DNA of 64,000 nt, from positions 310,001 to 374,000 of the forward strand of contig NZ_JAIVKN010000002.1 in NCBI RefSeq assembly GCF_020524025.1, written 5' to 3'. Made by a program: the position numbers and the translations under genes. The stretch comes from Halobacillus litoralis. GTDB lineage: Bacteria; Bacillota; Bacilli; Bacillales; Halobacillaceae. The notes beneath the pieces were generated by a model. The model made no database searches, was not told the DNA's origin, and saw only the letters and a list, made by a program, of their open reading frames with translations. Positions within the stretch are counted from its first letter, which is position 1. Each line of letters starts with the position of its first letter. Of this stretch, positions 42,084-50,634 are shown piece by piece.

Positions 42084-43790
42084 CTAAGATTGAAAGATCT
42101 CCTCAGTCACTTGACGAGTTAATTGCGGCAGAATAGTAAACGTATATGGTTTATAAACACGCTCCGTATACTTATGAGCGTCCTTTCCGTAAACCCCCAT
42201 GTTGATGGAGGGGATGTTCAGCTTACGTATTTCCTGAATAGGGACAGGATATATCTGGTCGTACTCCGGAAAATTGTTAATCAAAGATTGGACCTCTTCT
42301 TCTGAGTCATGTAAAGAGAGGTAGCTGCTGTCCGACAAAAATGGAAAAAACTTTTTCACAGCAAACCGGCCTCCCACCCGGTTTTCATTCTCTTTCGTTA
42401 CTCGTATAAGGACATCAATGATTTCCTTTTCGCTCTCCACCTCTTCCCGCAAATAGTTGTGAGGGCAGTAAGGAGGGGCGAAAAAAATAATTACTTTTGG
42501 CGTTTTGTCAGGATCGATATTTTGAAGGCTTTCCACCACATAAAAGGCAATGTCCCTTTTGTCCATCGTATCCTGAGAATAATCCAGCTCATTGATAAAC
42601 GTTCCAACATCAATCCCCTTACTTTCAAGATGGCTGACATATTCTTCAAACGTATAAACAGAAATGTCCCAGCTTAAGGACTCCTGTTTCGGGTATCCTC
42701 CTGTATCTAAAAACGTTTCATACTGTGTTTCCATATGGGTTTTCATTGATTCACAGGCTTCTACCGCTTTGTTTACAAGCTTGTTCATCGCCTCATCGGG
42801 GGAAGATTCATAGATGAAATAATTGAAATACAGACGACTGTTCAAAGGGGTCTGAACGTTGTAAAAGTCCTTTTTATCTCTCTGGTGGAGGCAGGTAGGC
42901 GGAAGCATATGCTCCCCATTCATACGTTCGGACAATTCCATATTATTGTTGATCCGCTTGTTAATTTCAGCGGAGATCAGTGTCGGATCCACCCCGGTTA
43001 ATGTCTCCCCGACATGAGCTTCCCTGCCATAAATCGAAAAGCAGGGCAATAATTTACCAATAGCTCCTGTATAGATGTAATAGTTCGGATCTCCAGGATA
43101 TAGTTCCGTCACAAAATCATTATTAATAGCAACTTTGACATCAAGATTCATCTCTTCTTGTAATCTCTTCAACTCGGGGACGGAATCAATGACTCCGGTA
43201 TGTTCATTCTCTTCCACCGGATTCAGCATTAACAGAATATTCCCTTTAAGTTCTTTTGCTTTCTTGGAGAAATGAATGAGGTTTACCAGGTGAACGGCAA
43301 TGCCGCTTTTCATATCGACAGATCCCCGCCCGAACATCCACTCTTCACTGCGTGCATGGGCTCTCACCTCAGGCGTGGGGGCCTGCTTAGCAAAGTATTC
43401 TTTTAATTGGTCTGGCTGGTAGGCAAGATCCTTAATTTTACCAAAATCATCTACCCCGACGGTATCCGTATGGGAATGAAAAAGGACTGTCTTTTGATAC
43501 TTTGGATTTCTCAGGAAGGCATAAACATTCTTCCTTCCGATTCGGTCGTTATGTAAAGGCTGCGTCCACACATTTTCCGGATGGTCCTTAAAATATGGGA
43601 TACATCGAATAAAAGCTTCTAAATAGTCAGCAATGGCTGCTTCACCATCAGTTCCATTAATGCTGGGGATCTGTACAAAAGCCCTCGTCAAATATTCGAT
43701 TTTTTCAGGGTCACTCAACCCATGAATTTCTTCATATAGGGACTCAGGGCTCTCATGAGTCCAAGTGTACGCTTGAGAAGATAAAGTCAT
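42084..43790 (-). CDS. rocB: RocB-type M20 metallohydrolase
   Basis: A 568-aa M20/M25/M40-family protein of the RocB group, known from Bacillus arginine utilisation but without a proven reaction. The metal-binding blocks are FHSHTDTVG, GRGSVDMKSGIAVH, NPVEENEHTG and the late GVYGKDAHKYTERVY; the inserted dimerisation domain includes GREAHVGETLTGVDP. The complete ligand set suggests an active amide or carbamoyl hydrolase. Its place between a hydroxyacid dehydrogenase and an aminotransferase gene, not with other arginine genes, suggests it releases an amino acid from an N-substituted compound. AAAGGAG precedes the ATG. Confidence 0.88.
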   Translation of the reverse strand: MTLSSQAYTWTHESPESLYEEIHGLSDPEKIEYLTRAFVQIPSINGTDGEAAIADYLEAFIRCIPYFKDHPENVWTQPLHNDRIGRKNVYAFLRNPKYQKTVLFHSHTDTVGVDDFGKIKDLAYQPDQLKEYFAKQAPTPEVRAHARSEEWMFGRGSVDMKSGIAVHLVNLIHFSKKAKELKGNILLMLNPVEENEHTGVIDSVPELKRLQEEMNLDVKVAINNDFVTELYPGDPNYYIYTGAIGKLLPCFSIYGREAHVGETLTGVDPTLISAEINKRINNNMELSERMNGEHMLPPTCLHQRDKKDFYNVQTPLNSRLYFNYFIYESSPDEAMNKLVNKAVEACESMKTHMETQYETFLDTGGYPKQESLSWDISVYTFEEYVSHLESKGIDVGTFINELDYSQDTMDKRDIAFYVVESLQNIDPDKTPKVIIFFAPPYCPHNYLREEVESEKEIIDVLIRVTKENENRVGGRFAVKKFFPFLSDSSYLSLHDSEEEVQSLINNFPEYDQIYPVPIQEIRKLNIPSINMGVYGKDAHKYTERVYKPYTFTILPQLTRQVTEEIFQS

Positions 43791-43805
43791 ACGAACGCTC
43801 CTTTT

Positions 43806-44759
43806 TCAGTAATACTTCGTCAAGTCAACGAGATTTTTCATATTCTGCAGTTCGTTTTTCCTATATCTCTGGTAGTTATCCAATAAAATGTTCATACACC
43901 GGGTCATATAATGATTCGATTTTGCGGACATATGGGGAGTAAGCAATAAGTTCGGCAGGTCCCAGAAGCTGTGGTCACGTGGCAGTGGCTCTTCTACGAA
44001 CACATCCAGCACGGCCCCTTTCATCTTCTGCTTTCTAAGGAGATCGGCCAGTGCTTGTTCATCAACCACACCACCTCTGCCTAAATTCATGAACACCGCA
44101 TCTGGATGCAGCCGTTCCAGAATGTCATGAGAGAATATATTCTGCGTCAAAGGTGTGTAAGGGAGAACTGAGATGACGTAATCATAATCAGAAAGCCGAT
44201 TTAATCCTTCCTCTGTGGTATACACCCGTTCAAAAGGGTCTTTCAGACATCCATTCGTGTTCACACCGTCAACCGTCATGCCAAAGAAAGAGGCGGCCTC
44301 AGCCATATCACAACCGATTGTACCTGTCCCAAAGATCAATACTTTCCGGTCCACAAGCTCTCCAACCAGTGTCTCTCTTTCCCAGATTTTTTCGTCTTTC
44401 AATTGGAGAAAGCGGTGGAAATGTTTTTCGAAATGGAGCATAGCTCCGACAGCGTATTCTCTCATTGAGCGGGAATGAACACCTCTTGCATTTGTAATGG
44501 TCAGCTGTTTTTCTTTCAGTTCTTTAAATGGGAGATCTTCAAGTCCTGCACTTAACAACTGAACCCATCTCAATGAAGAAAAATCGTTAACATTCTCACA
44601 GGTTAAGTCGTTGCCAAACGTAATCAAAACGTCCGTCTTTTCCCGAATGTCCTTCGGAACATCCTCCATACAGGAGTAGATGTGAACCTCTTCTTCATAC
44701 TCCCGATGCCAACTTTCTACATGGGTCTGTCTCCATTCGTCTGAAGTACTTACAATCAT
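43806..44759 (-). CDS. D-isomer-specific 2-hydroxyacid dehydrogenase
   Basis: An NAD(P)H-dependent reductase/dehydrogenase of 317 aa, glyoxylate/hydroxypyruvate reductase type. The nucleotide site is GTGTIGCDMAEAASFFG. Catalytic Arg is in NLGRGGVVDEQAL, Glu in DVFVEEPLP and His in LTPHMSAKS, so all three catalytic residues are present. The operon also encodes a flavin-dependent 2-hydroxyacid oxidase, so a 2-keto/2-hydroxyacid interconversion seems central to the pathway. The ATG is preceded by GGGAGG. It lies six bases after the TRAP permease gene. Confidence 0.9.
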   Translation of the reverse strand: MIVSTSDEWRQTHVESWHREYEEEVHIYSCMEDVPKDIREKTDVLITFGNDLTCENVNDFSSLRWVQLLSAGLEDLPFKELKEKQLTITNARGVHSRSMREYAVGAMLHFEKHFHRFLQLKDEKIWERETLVGELVDRKVLIFGTGTIGCDMAEAASFFGMTVDGVNTNGCLKDPFERVYTTEEGLNRLSDYDYVISVLPYTPLTQNIFSHDILERLHPDAVFMNLGRGGVVDEQALADLLRKQKMKGAVLDVFVEEPLPRDHSFWDLPNLLLTPHMSAKSNHYMTRCMNILLDNYQRYRKNELQNMKNLVDLTKYY

Positions 44760-44765
44760 GGATGA

Positions 44766-46052
44766 TTACCTCCCGTTATAAAGTTCTGGTAGATATAGAG
44801 ATAGGGAAGGAATAAACGTAATAATTAAAAGCGAAACAATTAACATTAATAAAATAGGCAGGATCGCTTTGGATATACTTTCAATACGCGTTCCGCTGAT
44901 ATTTGAAGCAACAAACAGATTCACTCCAACCGGCGGCGTAATAAATCCGATAGCCAGATTCGCGACTAAAATGACGCCGAAGTGAACAGGATCTACGCCA
45001 AGATCTGTTACAACGGGTAATAAGATCGGTGCAAGTACGACAAGAGCAGAAATCGTGTCGATAAAAGCCCCGACAACTAACAATAGAATGTTAATTAATA
45101 GAAGGATCACCAGTGGATTCTGTGATAGGTTAGTCAAGAATTCTGCAATGGTCATCGGTACACGCTCAGAGGTCATTAAGAAGGAAAACGAAATCGAAAG
45201 ACCGATGATAATCATTGTTGCCCCGTTAATGACTGCCGCTTCTGAAAGGGCATCATAGACATCCTTCCAACTCAACTCACGATAAACAAAAACTCCGATT
45301 AAAATGGCATACACAACGGCAACAACAGCGGCTTCCGTCGGAGAGAAGACACTCCCATAAATCCCCCCTAAGATAATAAACGGAATCAACAACGCCCATT
45401 TCGCCTCCCAGAACGTACGCACAACATCTCTTATTGAAAAAGATTCTACCGCTGGTTTGTAATCATTCTTTTTCGAAATGACGTAGGAGATAGCCAATAG
45501 ACAGATCCCGATGATAATACCTGGAATAATACCGGCCAAAAACATGCTTCCAACGGATACACTTCCGACTACTCCATATAAAACGAATGGGATACTAGGC
45601 GGGATAATAACCCCGATGGATCCGGAAGCGGCTGTAATAGCAGCAGCAAACCCTTCACCATAATTCCGTCGCCTCATTTCAGGAATCATAAAGGAACCGA
45701 TAGCTGCAACGGTAGCAGGACCTGAACCTGAAATCGCGGAGAAAAACATACACGCAACAACCGTCACCATAGCAAGACCGCCGACAATCCAGCCGACAAG
45801 GGCGCTGGCGAAGTTGAGAATACGCTTCGAGACCCCTCCTTTACCCATGAGAATTCCGGCCAGCATAAAGAACGGAATTGCCATCAATGGAAAAGAATCA
45901 AGCGACGTAAATGCCCGCTGAGCCACAATGCTTAAATTCATATTCGTAGCAAACAAGATGGTGAAAATCGACGATAATCCTAAAGCAATCGCAATAGGGA
46001 CATTAATAATAATGAATAGAAATAGAGTACCGAATAAGATTAGTATTGTCAT
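44766..46052 (-). CDS. dctM: TRAP transporter large permease (DctM)
   Basis: The 428-aa, twelve-helix permease of a sodium-driven TRAP transporter. Family landmarks are PIAIALGLSSI, FPLMAIPFFMLAGILMGKGGVSKRIL, GSGPATVAAIGSFMIPEM, GSIGVIIPPSIPFVLYG and GFITPPVGVNLFVASNISG. It starts at an ATGA overlap with the small permease, so the two are translationally coupled. With the small permease and the binding protein it imports an organic acid or zwitterion using the sodium gradient, which suits a halophile. Confidence 0.94.
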   Translation of the reverse strand: MTILILFGTLFLFIIINVPIAIALGLSSIFTILFATNMNLSIVAQRAFTSLDSFPLMAIPFFMLAGILMGKGGVSKRILNFASALVGWIVGGLAMVTVVACMFFSAISGSGPATVAAIGSFMIPEMRRRNYGEGFAAAITAASGSIGVIIPPSIPFVLYGVVGSVSVGSMFLAGIIPGIIIGICLLAISYVISKKNDYKPAVESFSIRDVVRTFWEAKWALLIPFIILGGIYGSVFSPTEAAVVAVVYAILIGVFVYRELSWKDVYDALSEAAVINGATMIIIGLSISFSFLMTSERVPMTIAEFLTNLSQNPLVILLLINILLLVVGAFIDTISALVVLAPILLPVVTDLGVDPVHFGVILVANLAIGFITPPVGVNLFVASNISGTRIESISKAILPILLMLIVSLLIITFIPSLSLYLPELYNGR

Positions 46053-46549
46053 AACTGTTCACCTTCCGAGGAGGAATACTCTTGGCCCGGGTTCTTAATA
46101 AGCAGGATGAATTGTTGAATTAATCGGATAGACATAAGTAGACCACCCACCGGAATGGCCAGATACGCCCACCACATTGGAACCCTCATAGCCGGGGATA
46201 CCTGTCCCTGTTCAATTAAACTCAAAATGACATCACTTCCAACATAAGCGAGGACAACAGCTACAAAGAACCAGAGCGCTAACGCAATAAAATCGATGAT
46301 TCTTCGATATACATGCGGAAGTAAGTCCTTAAACATCTCCACCTTAATATGTTTTCCTTTTCGAACAGCAAAACTTGCCGCAATCCAAACCTGCCAAATA
46401 TGTATGTAACGAGCTAACTCTTCCGTCCAGCTCATAGAATCATTAAACACGTAACGGGATACCACCTGATAGAAAATGAGAAGTACCATTAAAGCCATCG
46501 TAATTACGATAAGAATCTCTTCTAATCTTTCATCTAAAAATCGCTTCAT
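46049..46549 (-). CDS. dctQ: TRAP transporter small permease (DctQ)
   Basis: A 166-aa protein with four membrane helices, the small membrane subunit of TRAP transporters. The pattern VVSRYVFNDSMSWTEELARYIHIWQVWIAASFAVRKGKHI is characteristic, with the W..E.AR motif. AAAGGAG precedes the ATG, and its stop codon overlaps the start of the large permease. A hairpin separates it from the binding-protein gene upstream. Confidence 0.92.
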   Translation of the reverse strand: MKRFLDERLEEILIVITMALMVLLIFYQVVSRYVFNDSMSWTEELARYIHIWQVWIAASFAVRKGKHIKVEMFKDLLPHVYRRIIDFIALALWFFVAVVLAYVGSDVILSLIEQGQVSPAMRVPMWWAYLAIPVGGLLMSIRLIQQFILLIKNPGQEYSSSEGEQL

Positions 46550-46592
46550 AGTGTCGCTCCTTTAAAGTCGCATCTTTTAGTTAAGAAAAGAT

Positions 46593-46620
46593 GCCGGCGA
46601 GACGTAGCGTCTCACCGGAT
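46593..46620 (-). terminator. Intra-operon hairpin after the TRAP binding-protein gene
   Basis: On the minus strand, CCGGTGAGACG pairs with CGTCTCGCCGG (one mismatch) around CTA and is followed by CATCTTTTCTT. It begins ten bases after the binding-protein stop codon. Such attenuating or RNA-stabilising hairpins commonly let binding proteins be made in excess over permeases. Confidence 0.65.
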
Positions 46621-46628
46621 GATAACCT

Positions 46629-47645
46629 TTACTCATTGGCTGCTTTGGCTTTTTCAATTAAATCTGCACCAATTTCATCTTCATACTTGTCATAAACGGA
46701 TTTGGTTGCATCAATGAATGCCTGTTTCTGTTCCGGGCTCAATTCATTTACTTTTAAGCCTTGTTCGTCTTGAAGCTCTTCCAGCCATTGTTCATCCTGC
46801 TGACTTGCAAGCTTACGTTGTTCATCTCTATAGGTTTCTGCTTCTTCTTGTAGAATTGTCTGTAGATCTTCTGGGAGTTTGTCAAAGAATTCATTATTCA
46901 TGAGGAGAATCGTTGCTGCATAGAAGTGGCCACTGACGGTCAAATAATCCTGAACCTCGTAGAATTTATTTGTGTAAACAAGGGAAACTGGACTTTCCAT
47001 TGCGTCATATGTACCTTGCTGTAAAGAGGTATAAAGTTCACCAAAGGCAAATGGAGAAGCATTAGCGCCTAAGGCGTTAAATGTATCTGTGTGGACAGGG
47101 TTTTCCATCGTACGAAGTTTCAAGCCTTCAAGATCTTCCGGCTTTTCAATCGGACCTTCGTTGTTCAGAATATGACGGAATCCATTCTCACCAAACGTAA
47201 GTCCCTTAAATCCTTCATCTTCCAAGTCTGTCAAAAGAGAATCACCTAACTCTCCATCAAGAGCGGAATATGCTGCATCTTTTGTTTTAAAGAGAAACGG
47301 TAGATCAAACACCATAAACTTACTATTAAATCCAGATAACGGAGCTACTGCAGGAATCGTCATTTCCAAATTCCCCATTTGAACGGCTTCGATTGCTTCA
47401 CGGTCAGAGGAATATAATGATCCATTCGGATACGCTTCAATTTTCAGTTGTCCATCCGAACGTTCCTCTACTCGGTCAATGAAAGATTCCAGTGCTACGT
47501 GAGTCGACTGCTCCTCACTCACGAGGTGGGCGACTTGGATCTCATACGTCTCCTGGTCCCCCTCTGAACTTGCCTCATCACTACTGCAGCCAACCAACGC
47601 CGTAGATACCAACACACCTGCTAATGGCAATAACCATTTTTTCAT
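46629..47645 (-). CDS. dctP: TRAP transporter substrate-binding lipoprotein (DctP)
   Basis: A 338-aa DctP-type binding protein. The lipobox TALVGC gives Cys20. The conserved carboxylate-binding Arg is in EGLKLRTMENPVH (Arg178), followed by FGELYTSLQQGTYDAMESP. The ligand is therefore expected to carry a carboxylate. GAGGGGGA precedes the ATG. It is the first structural gene after the GntR regulator, three bases downstream of its stop. Confidence 0.94.
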   Translation of the reverse strand: MKKWLLPLAGVLVSTALVGCSSDEASSEGDQETYEIQVAHLVSEEQSTHVALESFIDRVEERSDGQLKIEAYPNGSLYSSDREAIEAVQMGNLEMTIPAVAPLSGFNSKFMVFDLPFLFKTKDAAYSALDGELGDSLLTDLEDEGFKGLTFGENGFRHILNNEGPIEKPEDLEGLKLRTMENPVHTDTFNALGANASPFAFGELYTSLQQGTYDAMESPVSLVYTNKFYEVQDYLTVSGHFYAATILLMNNEFFDKLPEDLQTILQEEAETYRDEQRKLASQQDEQWLEELQDEQGLKVNELSPEQKQAFIDATKSVYDKYEDEIGADLIEKAKAANE

Positions 47646-47647
47646 TA

Positions 47648-48310
47648 TTAAACTTCCCCCTCATGTTTTTGATCAATGATTCTTTTCGTCACTTGTCTAA
47701 TATGCATCTCCATTTCAGCCTCTGCTCGTTTCGGGTCATTCATCTCCATGGCTTCAATCACTCTGTAATGCTCTTCCACAGCACCAATCGCGCTATCCGA
47801 CAGAGTGCTCGTTAAAATTAGAAAACGCTGAATTTGACTGTTTACGTTCTCAATGAACTCTTTCAGCTTCTTATTTTTAGAAACTTCAGCAATATAAGAG
47901 TGAAAGGCATAATCTAAGTCAATGAACTTATGAAAATTTCGTTCATCGATCGATTCTCTCTGGCGCTCACAAATGCTTCGCAGCTCCTTAATGTCCTCTT
48001 CTGTAGCGAGACTGCTTGCCAACCCGGCAGCCATAGATTCTAAGCGCTCCCGAACAAGTAGATAATCATGAGCGTTCTCCGGTGAAACCGAACCCACCCT
48101 CGCCTTACTTCCCTTCTTCACCTCCACTAAGCCTTCAAAAGCAAGTTTCTTTAAAGCCTCTCGGATTGGTGTCCGACTGATCCCCAACTGCGAAGCGATA
48201 CGCTCTTCCGCTAAGTAATCTCCCGGAACCACTTCATTGTTAATAATGGAAGCCTTAATCGCCTTATAGGCTTGTTCCATCAATGTTTCTGTACGAGCAA
48301 TTCTTTCCAC
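47648..48310 (-). CDS. GntR-family (FCD) regulator of the TRAP operon
   Basis: A transcription factor with an N-terminal winged helix (GDYLAEERIASQLGISRTPIREALKKLAFEGLVEV) and a C-terminal FCD effector domain, with the metal/acid-binding pattern DLDYAFHSYIAEVSKN and EEHYRVIEAMEMND. GTG at 48310 is preferred, eight bases after GGAGG; the upstream ATG that contains this GGAGG has no ribosome binding site of its own. FCD regulators respond to organic acids. It lies directly before the TRAP genes, and a perfect palindrome upstream (48350-48370) is a likely binding site for it. Confidence 0.9.
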   Translation of the reverse strand: MERIARTETLMEQAYKAIKASIINNEVVPGDYLAEERIASQLGISRTPIREALKKLAFEGLVEVKKGSKARVGSVSPENAHDYLLVRERLESMAAGLASSLATEEDIKELRSICERQRESIDERNFHKFIDLDYAFHSYIAEVSKNKKLKEFIENVNSQIQRFLILTSTLSDSAIGAVEEHYRVIEAMEMNDPKRAEAEMEMHIRQVTKRIIDQKHEGEV

Positions 48311-48349
48311 AAAACTTTCCTCCATCACTAAATTATTCTGTATTTCGTA

Positions 48350-48370
48350 TTCTGTATACTGTATACAGAA
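48350..48370. promoter_or_regulatory. Perfect 21-bp palindrome, probable operator of the GntR regulator
   Basis: The arms TTCTGTATAC (48350-48359) and GTATACAGAA (48361-48370) flank a central T with no mismatch. TGTATAC-type inverted repeats are usual operators of FCD-type GntR regulators. The site lies 40 bp before the regulator start, suited to autorepression of the whole operon. A partial half-site TTCTGTATTT (48336-48345) lies beside it. Confidence 0.8.
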
Positions 48371-48535
48371 ATCTTAAGTCCTATTGTGAGTCTAAATTAA
48401 CTGAAAGTCAACACTTTTCTGAAAATTAAAAAGTATATTTAAGAGCTGATGTTAAAGAGAATGTGAAAGGACATCTTCTTAAAATTTCCACATAAGCAAT
48501 GAACCAGCAATGTCGACGCTTACTAAAATTACGCA

Positions 48536-48582
48536 AAAAAAGACCCAAACCATCGAAAACTAAAGCTTCGATGATTTGGGTC
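48536..48582 (-). terminator. Terminator of a small coiled-coil gene
   Basis: A 17-bp stem with one mismatch, GACCCAAACCATCGAA (from 48542) with TTCGATGATTTGGGTC (to 48582). On the minus strand seven Ts follow. Confidence 0.88.
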
Positions 48583-48599
48583 AGTTCCTACTGATTTAT

Positions 48600-48782
48600 T
48601 TAGATCCCCACCGTAGAGAGAGGTCGGCTTTCCTGTTCTTCTTTACTTTGTTCTTTTTGCTCTTTTTCCTTCTTCAATACAGACACCTTCATACGTTCAT
48701 GCTCCAGCTGCTCCTGAAGCTTCTGGTTCTCTTTAACAAGATGGTCCCTTTGGTCTAACACACGGATCATATCTTCCCTCAT
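48600..48782 (-). CDS. Small coiled-coil protein, unknown function
   Basis: A 60-aa protein. Residues about 5-48 form a heptad-patterned charged helix (LVKENQKLQEQLEHERMKV, then a Lys/Glu-rich part), ending ESRPLSTVGI. AGAGGG lies nine bases before the ATG, and a strong terminator follows. It resembles small leucine-zipper-like proteins with no fixed role. No partner can be inferred from the neighbours. Confidence 0.7.
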   Translation of the reverse strand: MREDMIRVLDQRDHLVKENQKLQEQLEHERMKVSVLKKEKEQKEQSKEEQESRPLSTVGI

Positions 48783-48939
48783 ATTTCTTACCCTCTTTCT
48801 TTATATTTTTTATGGCTGACGGACATTTGTCAAAAACACTCAGTTACTCAGTCTCTCTGTCTAGTGGTGTCTAAAAACCCACATGAAGATTGTGTAGAAA
48901 AATGAAGATATTTGCAAATAAAATGACCTAGGTATAAGA

Positions 48940-49146
48940 TCACCCGCTGTCTCCATTATTCCCAACCTGCAAGATTCCTAGACTCTTAAAATAGATATAC
49001 CCCAATCCAGCGCCGATTAAAACATCTTCTAAATAAAAAGACCCACTTGGAAATCTCCTCCATCCGAATGGATAAAAAGTAAATTTCCAATCAGGTCCAA
49101 TTGTCGAATCCAGTCTAATAGAATAACAGTGACAAGAGGGCGACAC
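48940..49146 (-). CDS. Possible small hydrophobic protein overlapping the end of the polytopic membrane gene
   Basis: A 68-codon frame from GTG 49146 whose second half (FPSGSFYLEDVLIGAGLGYI) looks protein-like, with a short membrane-type helix. It overlaps the preceding gene's end by 32 bp and fills most of the 330-bp gap before the coiled-coil gene. It has no convincing ribosome binding site and no family I recognise. It may be chance or a remnant. Confidence 0.25.
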   Translation of the reverse strand: MSPSCHCYSIRLDSTIGPDWKFTFYPFGWRRFPSGSFYLEDVLIGAGLGYIYFKSLGILQVGNNGDSG

Positions 49147-50482
49147 CTATCCCCAAAAACCCGAAAGCAATGGTGTAAGGCAGGTTTCTTAAGACGATTT
49201 GATAGGGATTCATCCGTAAAGCAACGGATGTAATAGTGACGATCAGCCCATATGGTGCAGAGGGTACGGTGGCAATTGCACAAGCCGATAAGAGTATCGT
49301 CAATGTCACCGGTGGAAAGGAGCCGGTCAACAGTTCTCTGACACCGCCGAAAATACCCATTGTAGCAATCGGATGGACGCCTAAAAGCGTCAAAATCAAA
49401 AAAGTCGCCTGGATAAAGAGCATGATGAGAAGCGGACTTCCCTCAAGAGACATAAGCGGGTCCTGCAGATAGGATAAGTAAGGCGATTCATTTAACGATT
49501 CGGTTAAAAAGGACAGCGACAGCAATAATACAATGAAGTTGTCCAACCGGTTCGTTTTCCATTTCCACGTCGGCCACCCTATGTTTATAAAACTTCTTTT
49601 CCGCTTCACGAACAGCGCCCATAGAAAAGCAAAAGGGAAGATGGCAATCGTGACGGAAAATAGAAAGTCGAGATGAATCACGTTCCCTAAGAAGACAACG
49701 ACGGATAAAAACATCACAAGCGCGACAATAAATTGAGTCAGTTTTTGTTTATCCAGGACAGGAGCTTTACTTCCTACATCGTCTTCAGGAATGCTCTCGT
49801 TGCGAAAAAGGATTTTAGCAAATAAGGAATCTAGAGTAATACCTATAATGGATAGTCCAAGCATCCACGGAAGCACCTGCAGATAATTCACGCCCGTTAT
49901 GAAAATGGAGGTCGCGAGCAGGATTTCAAGGGGGCTCCAAAGCAGGGCGAGGGAGTAACCTCTAAGTGTCACCATCAAAATGAAGTTGTTGCGGACACTC
50001 GTCTTTACCTGCTTCAATTTTTCCTTTAACAAGTCCTGAGAGATCGTCGCGGAAGATAGATTCAAGAACGCGGCAAGAGAGACCATTGTCACTTCACTGC
50101 GCGCATACAATACACCGAGTTCTCTATGATTGCTGCCAATCAACGACTGCAGAAGCCGGTTGTATCTGCCTGCCTTTACGACACTGTTCATCCAGGGCAG
50201 CATGGAAATGAGAAACAGAATACTGATGTTTCCGGCAAAAAACAACGGAATGTCCTTCACCGCTGCTTCACTGGAGATAAAGAAAAAGACTCCCGCACCT
50301 AAGAGTACGGCTCCGAGAATTTTAAACACCCGGTCGGACCGCGGAAAGCTGATGACCGTCATCATCATGCCTAAGATCCCGATAATGGTAAAAAGAACTG
50401 TATTCTGCCAAAACACATGGATGATGTTGAGGATGAATACAAAAGAGTAGAAGATGTATAGGTAATTCAACATGTGGCGCAC
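49115..50482 (-). CDS. Polytopic membrane protein, transporter-like
   Basis: A 455-aa protein with about 11-12 membrane helices. Near the C-terminus GVHPIATMGIFGGVRELL and PSAPYGLIVTITSVALRMNPYQIV recall the paired half-helix regions of the ion-transporter superfamily (SLC13/ArsB/CitM type), but the match is loose and no specific family is claimed. GTG at 50482 is chosen, seven bases after AGGAG. It is monocistronic; transport of an anion is only a guess. Confidence 0.75.
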   Translation of the reverse strand: MRHMLNYLYIFYSFVFILNIIHVFWQNTVLFTIIGILGMMMTVISFPRSDRVFKILGAVLLGAGVFFFISSEAAVKDIPLFFAGNISILFLISMLPWMNSVVKAGRYNRLLQSLIGSNHRELGVLYARSEVTMVSLAAFLNLSSATISQDLLKEKLKQVKTSVRNNFILMVTLRGYSLALLWSPLEILLATSIFITGVNYLQVLPWMLGLSIIGITLDSLFAKILFRNESIPEDDVGSKAPVLDKQKLTQFIVALVMFLSVVVFLGNVIHLDFLFSVTIAIFPFAFLWALFVKRKRSFINIGWPTWKWKTNRLDNFIVLLLSLSFLTESLNESPYLSYLQDPLMSLEGSPLLIMLFIQATFLILTLLGVHPIATMGIFGGVRELLTGSFPPVTLTILLSACAIATVPSAPYGLIVTITSVALRMNPYQIVLRNLPYTIAFGFLGIGVALLSLLFY

Positions 50483-50592
50483 GATCATTCTCCTAACTAT
50501 AAATAAACAGCGTTCTATGTAATGAGGTCAATGATTTTATCCTATACAGTCGTGGAATATTTTTCAATTAAAATAGACTGACGGGGTCTAAC

Positions 50593-50634
50593 AAAAAGAG
50601 ATGACTACGGATTGAACCATAGTCACCTCTTTTT
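50593..50634. terminator. Terminator between two membrane-protein genes
   Basis: AAAAGAGATGACTACGG and CCATAGTCACCTCTTTT form a long stem with two non-Watson-Crick positions and T-runs on both strands. On the minus strand it overlaps the end of the 50623 gene. Confidence 0.75.

Noticed and set aside
39352-43790. Arginine/ornithine catabolic (Roc) operon because of the RocB-like gene
   Set aside because: No rocF, rocD or rocA-type genes are present; the aminotransferase and dehydrogenase are of the GabT/GabD type and the transporter is TRAP.
36636-48310. A complete ectoine degradation operon
   Set aside because: TRAP, GntR, aminotransferase and semialdehyde dehydrogenase fit, but there is no ectoine hydrolase (DoeA/EutD) and the hydrolase is RocB-like, so the assignment would be unsupported.
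50130-50450. Plus-strand frame opposite the polytopic membrane protein
   Set aside because: Antisense shadow of membrane helices; no start signal and no homology recognised.
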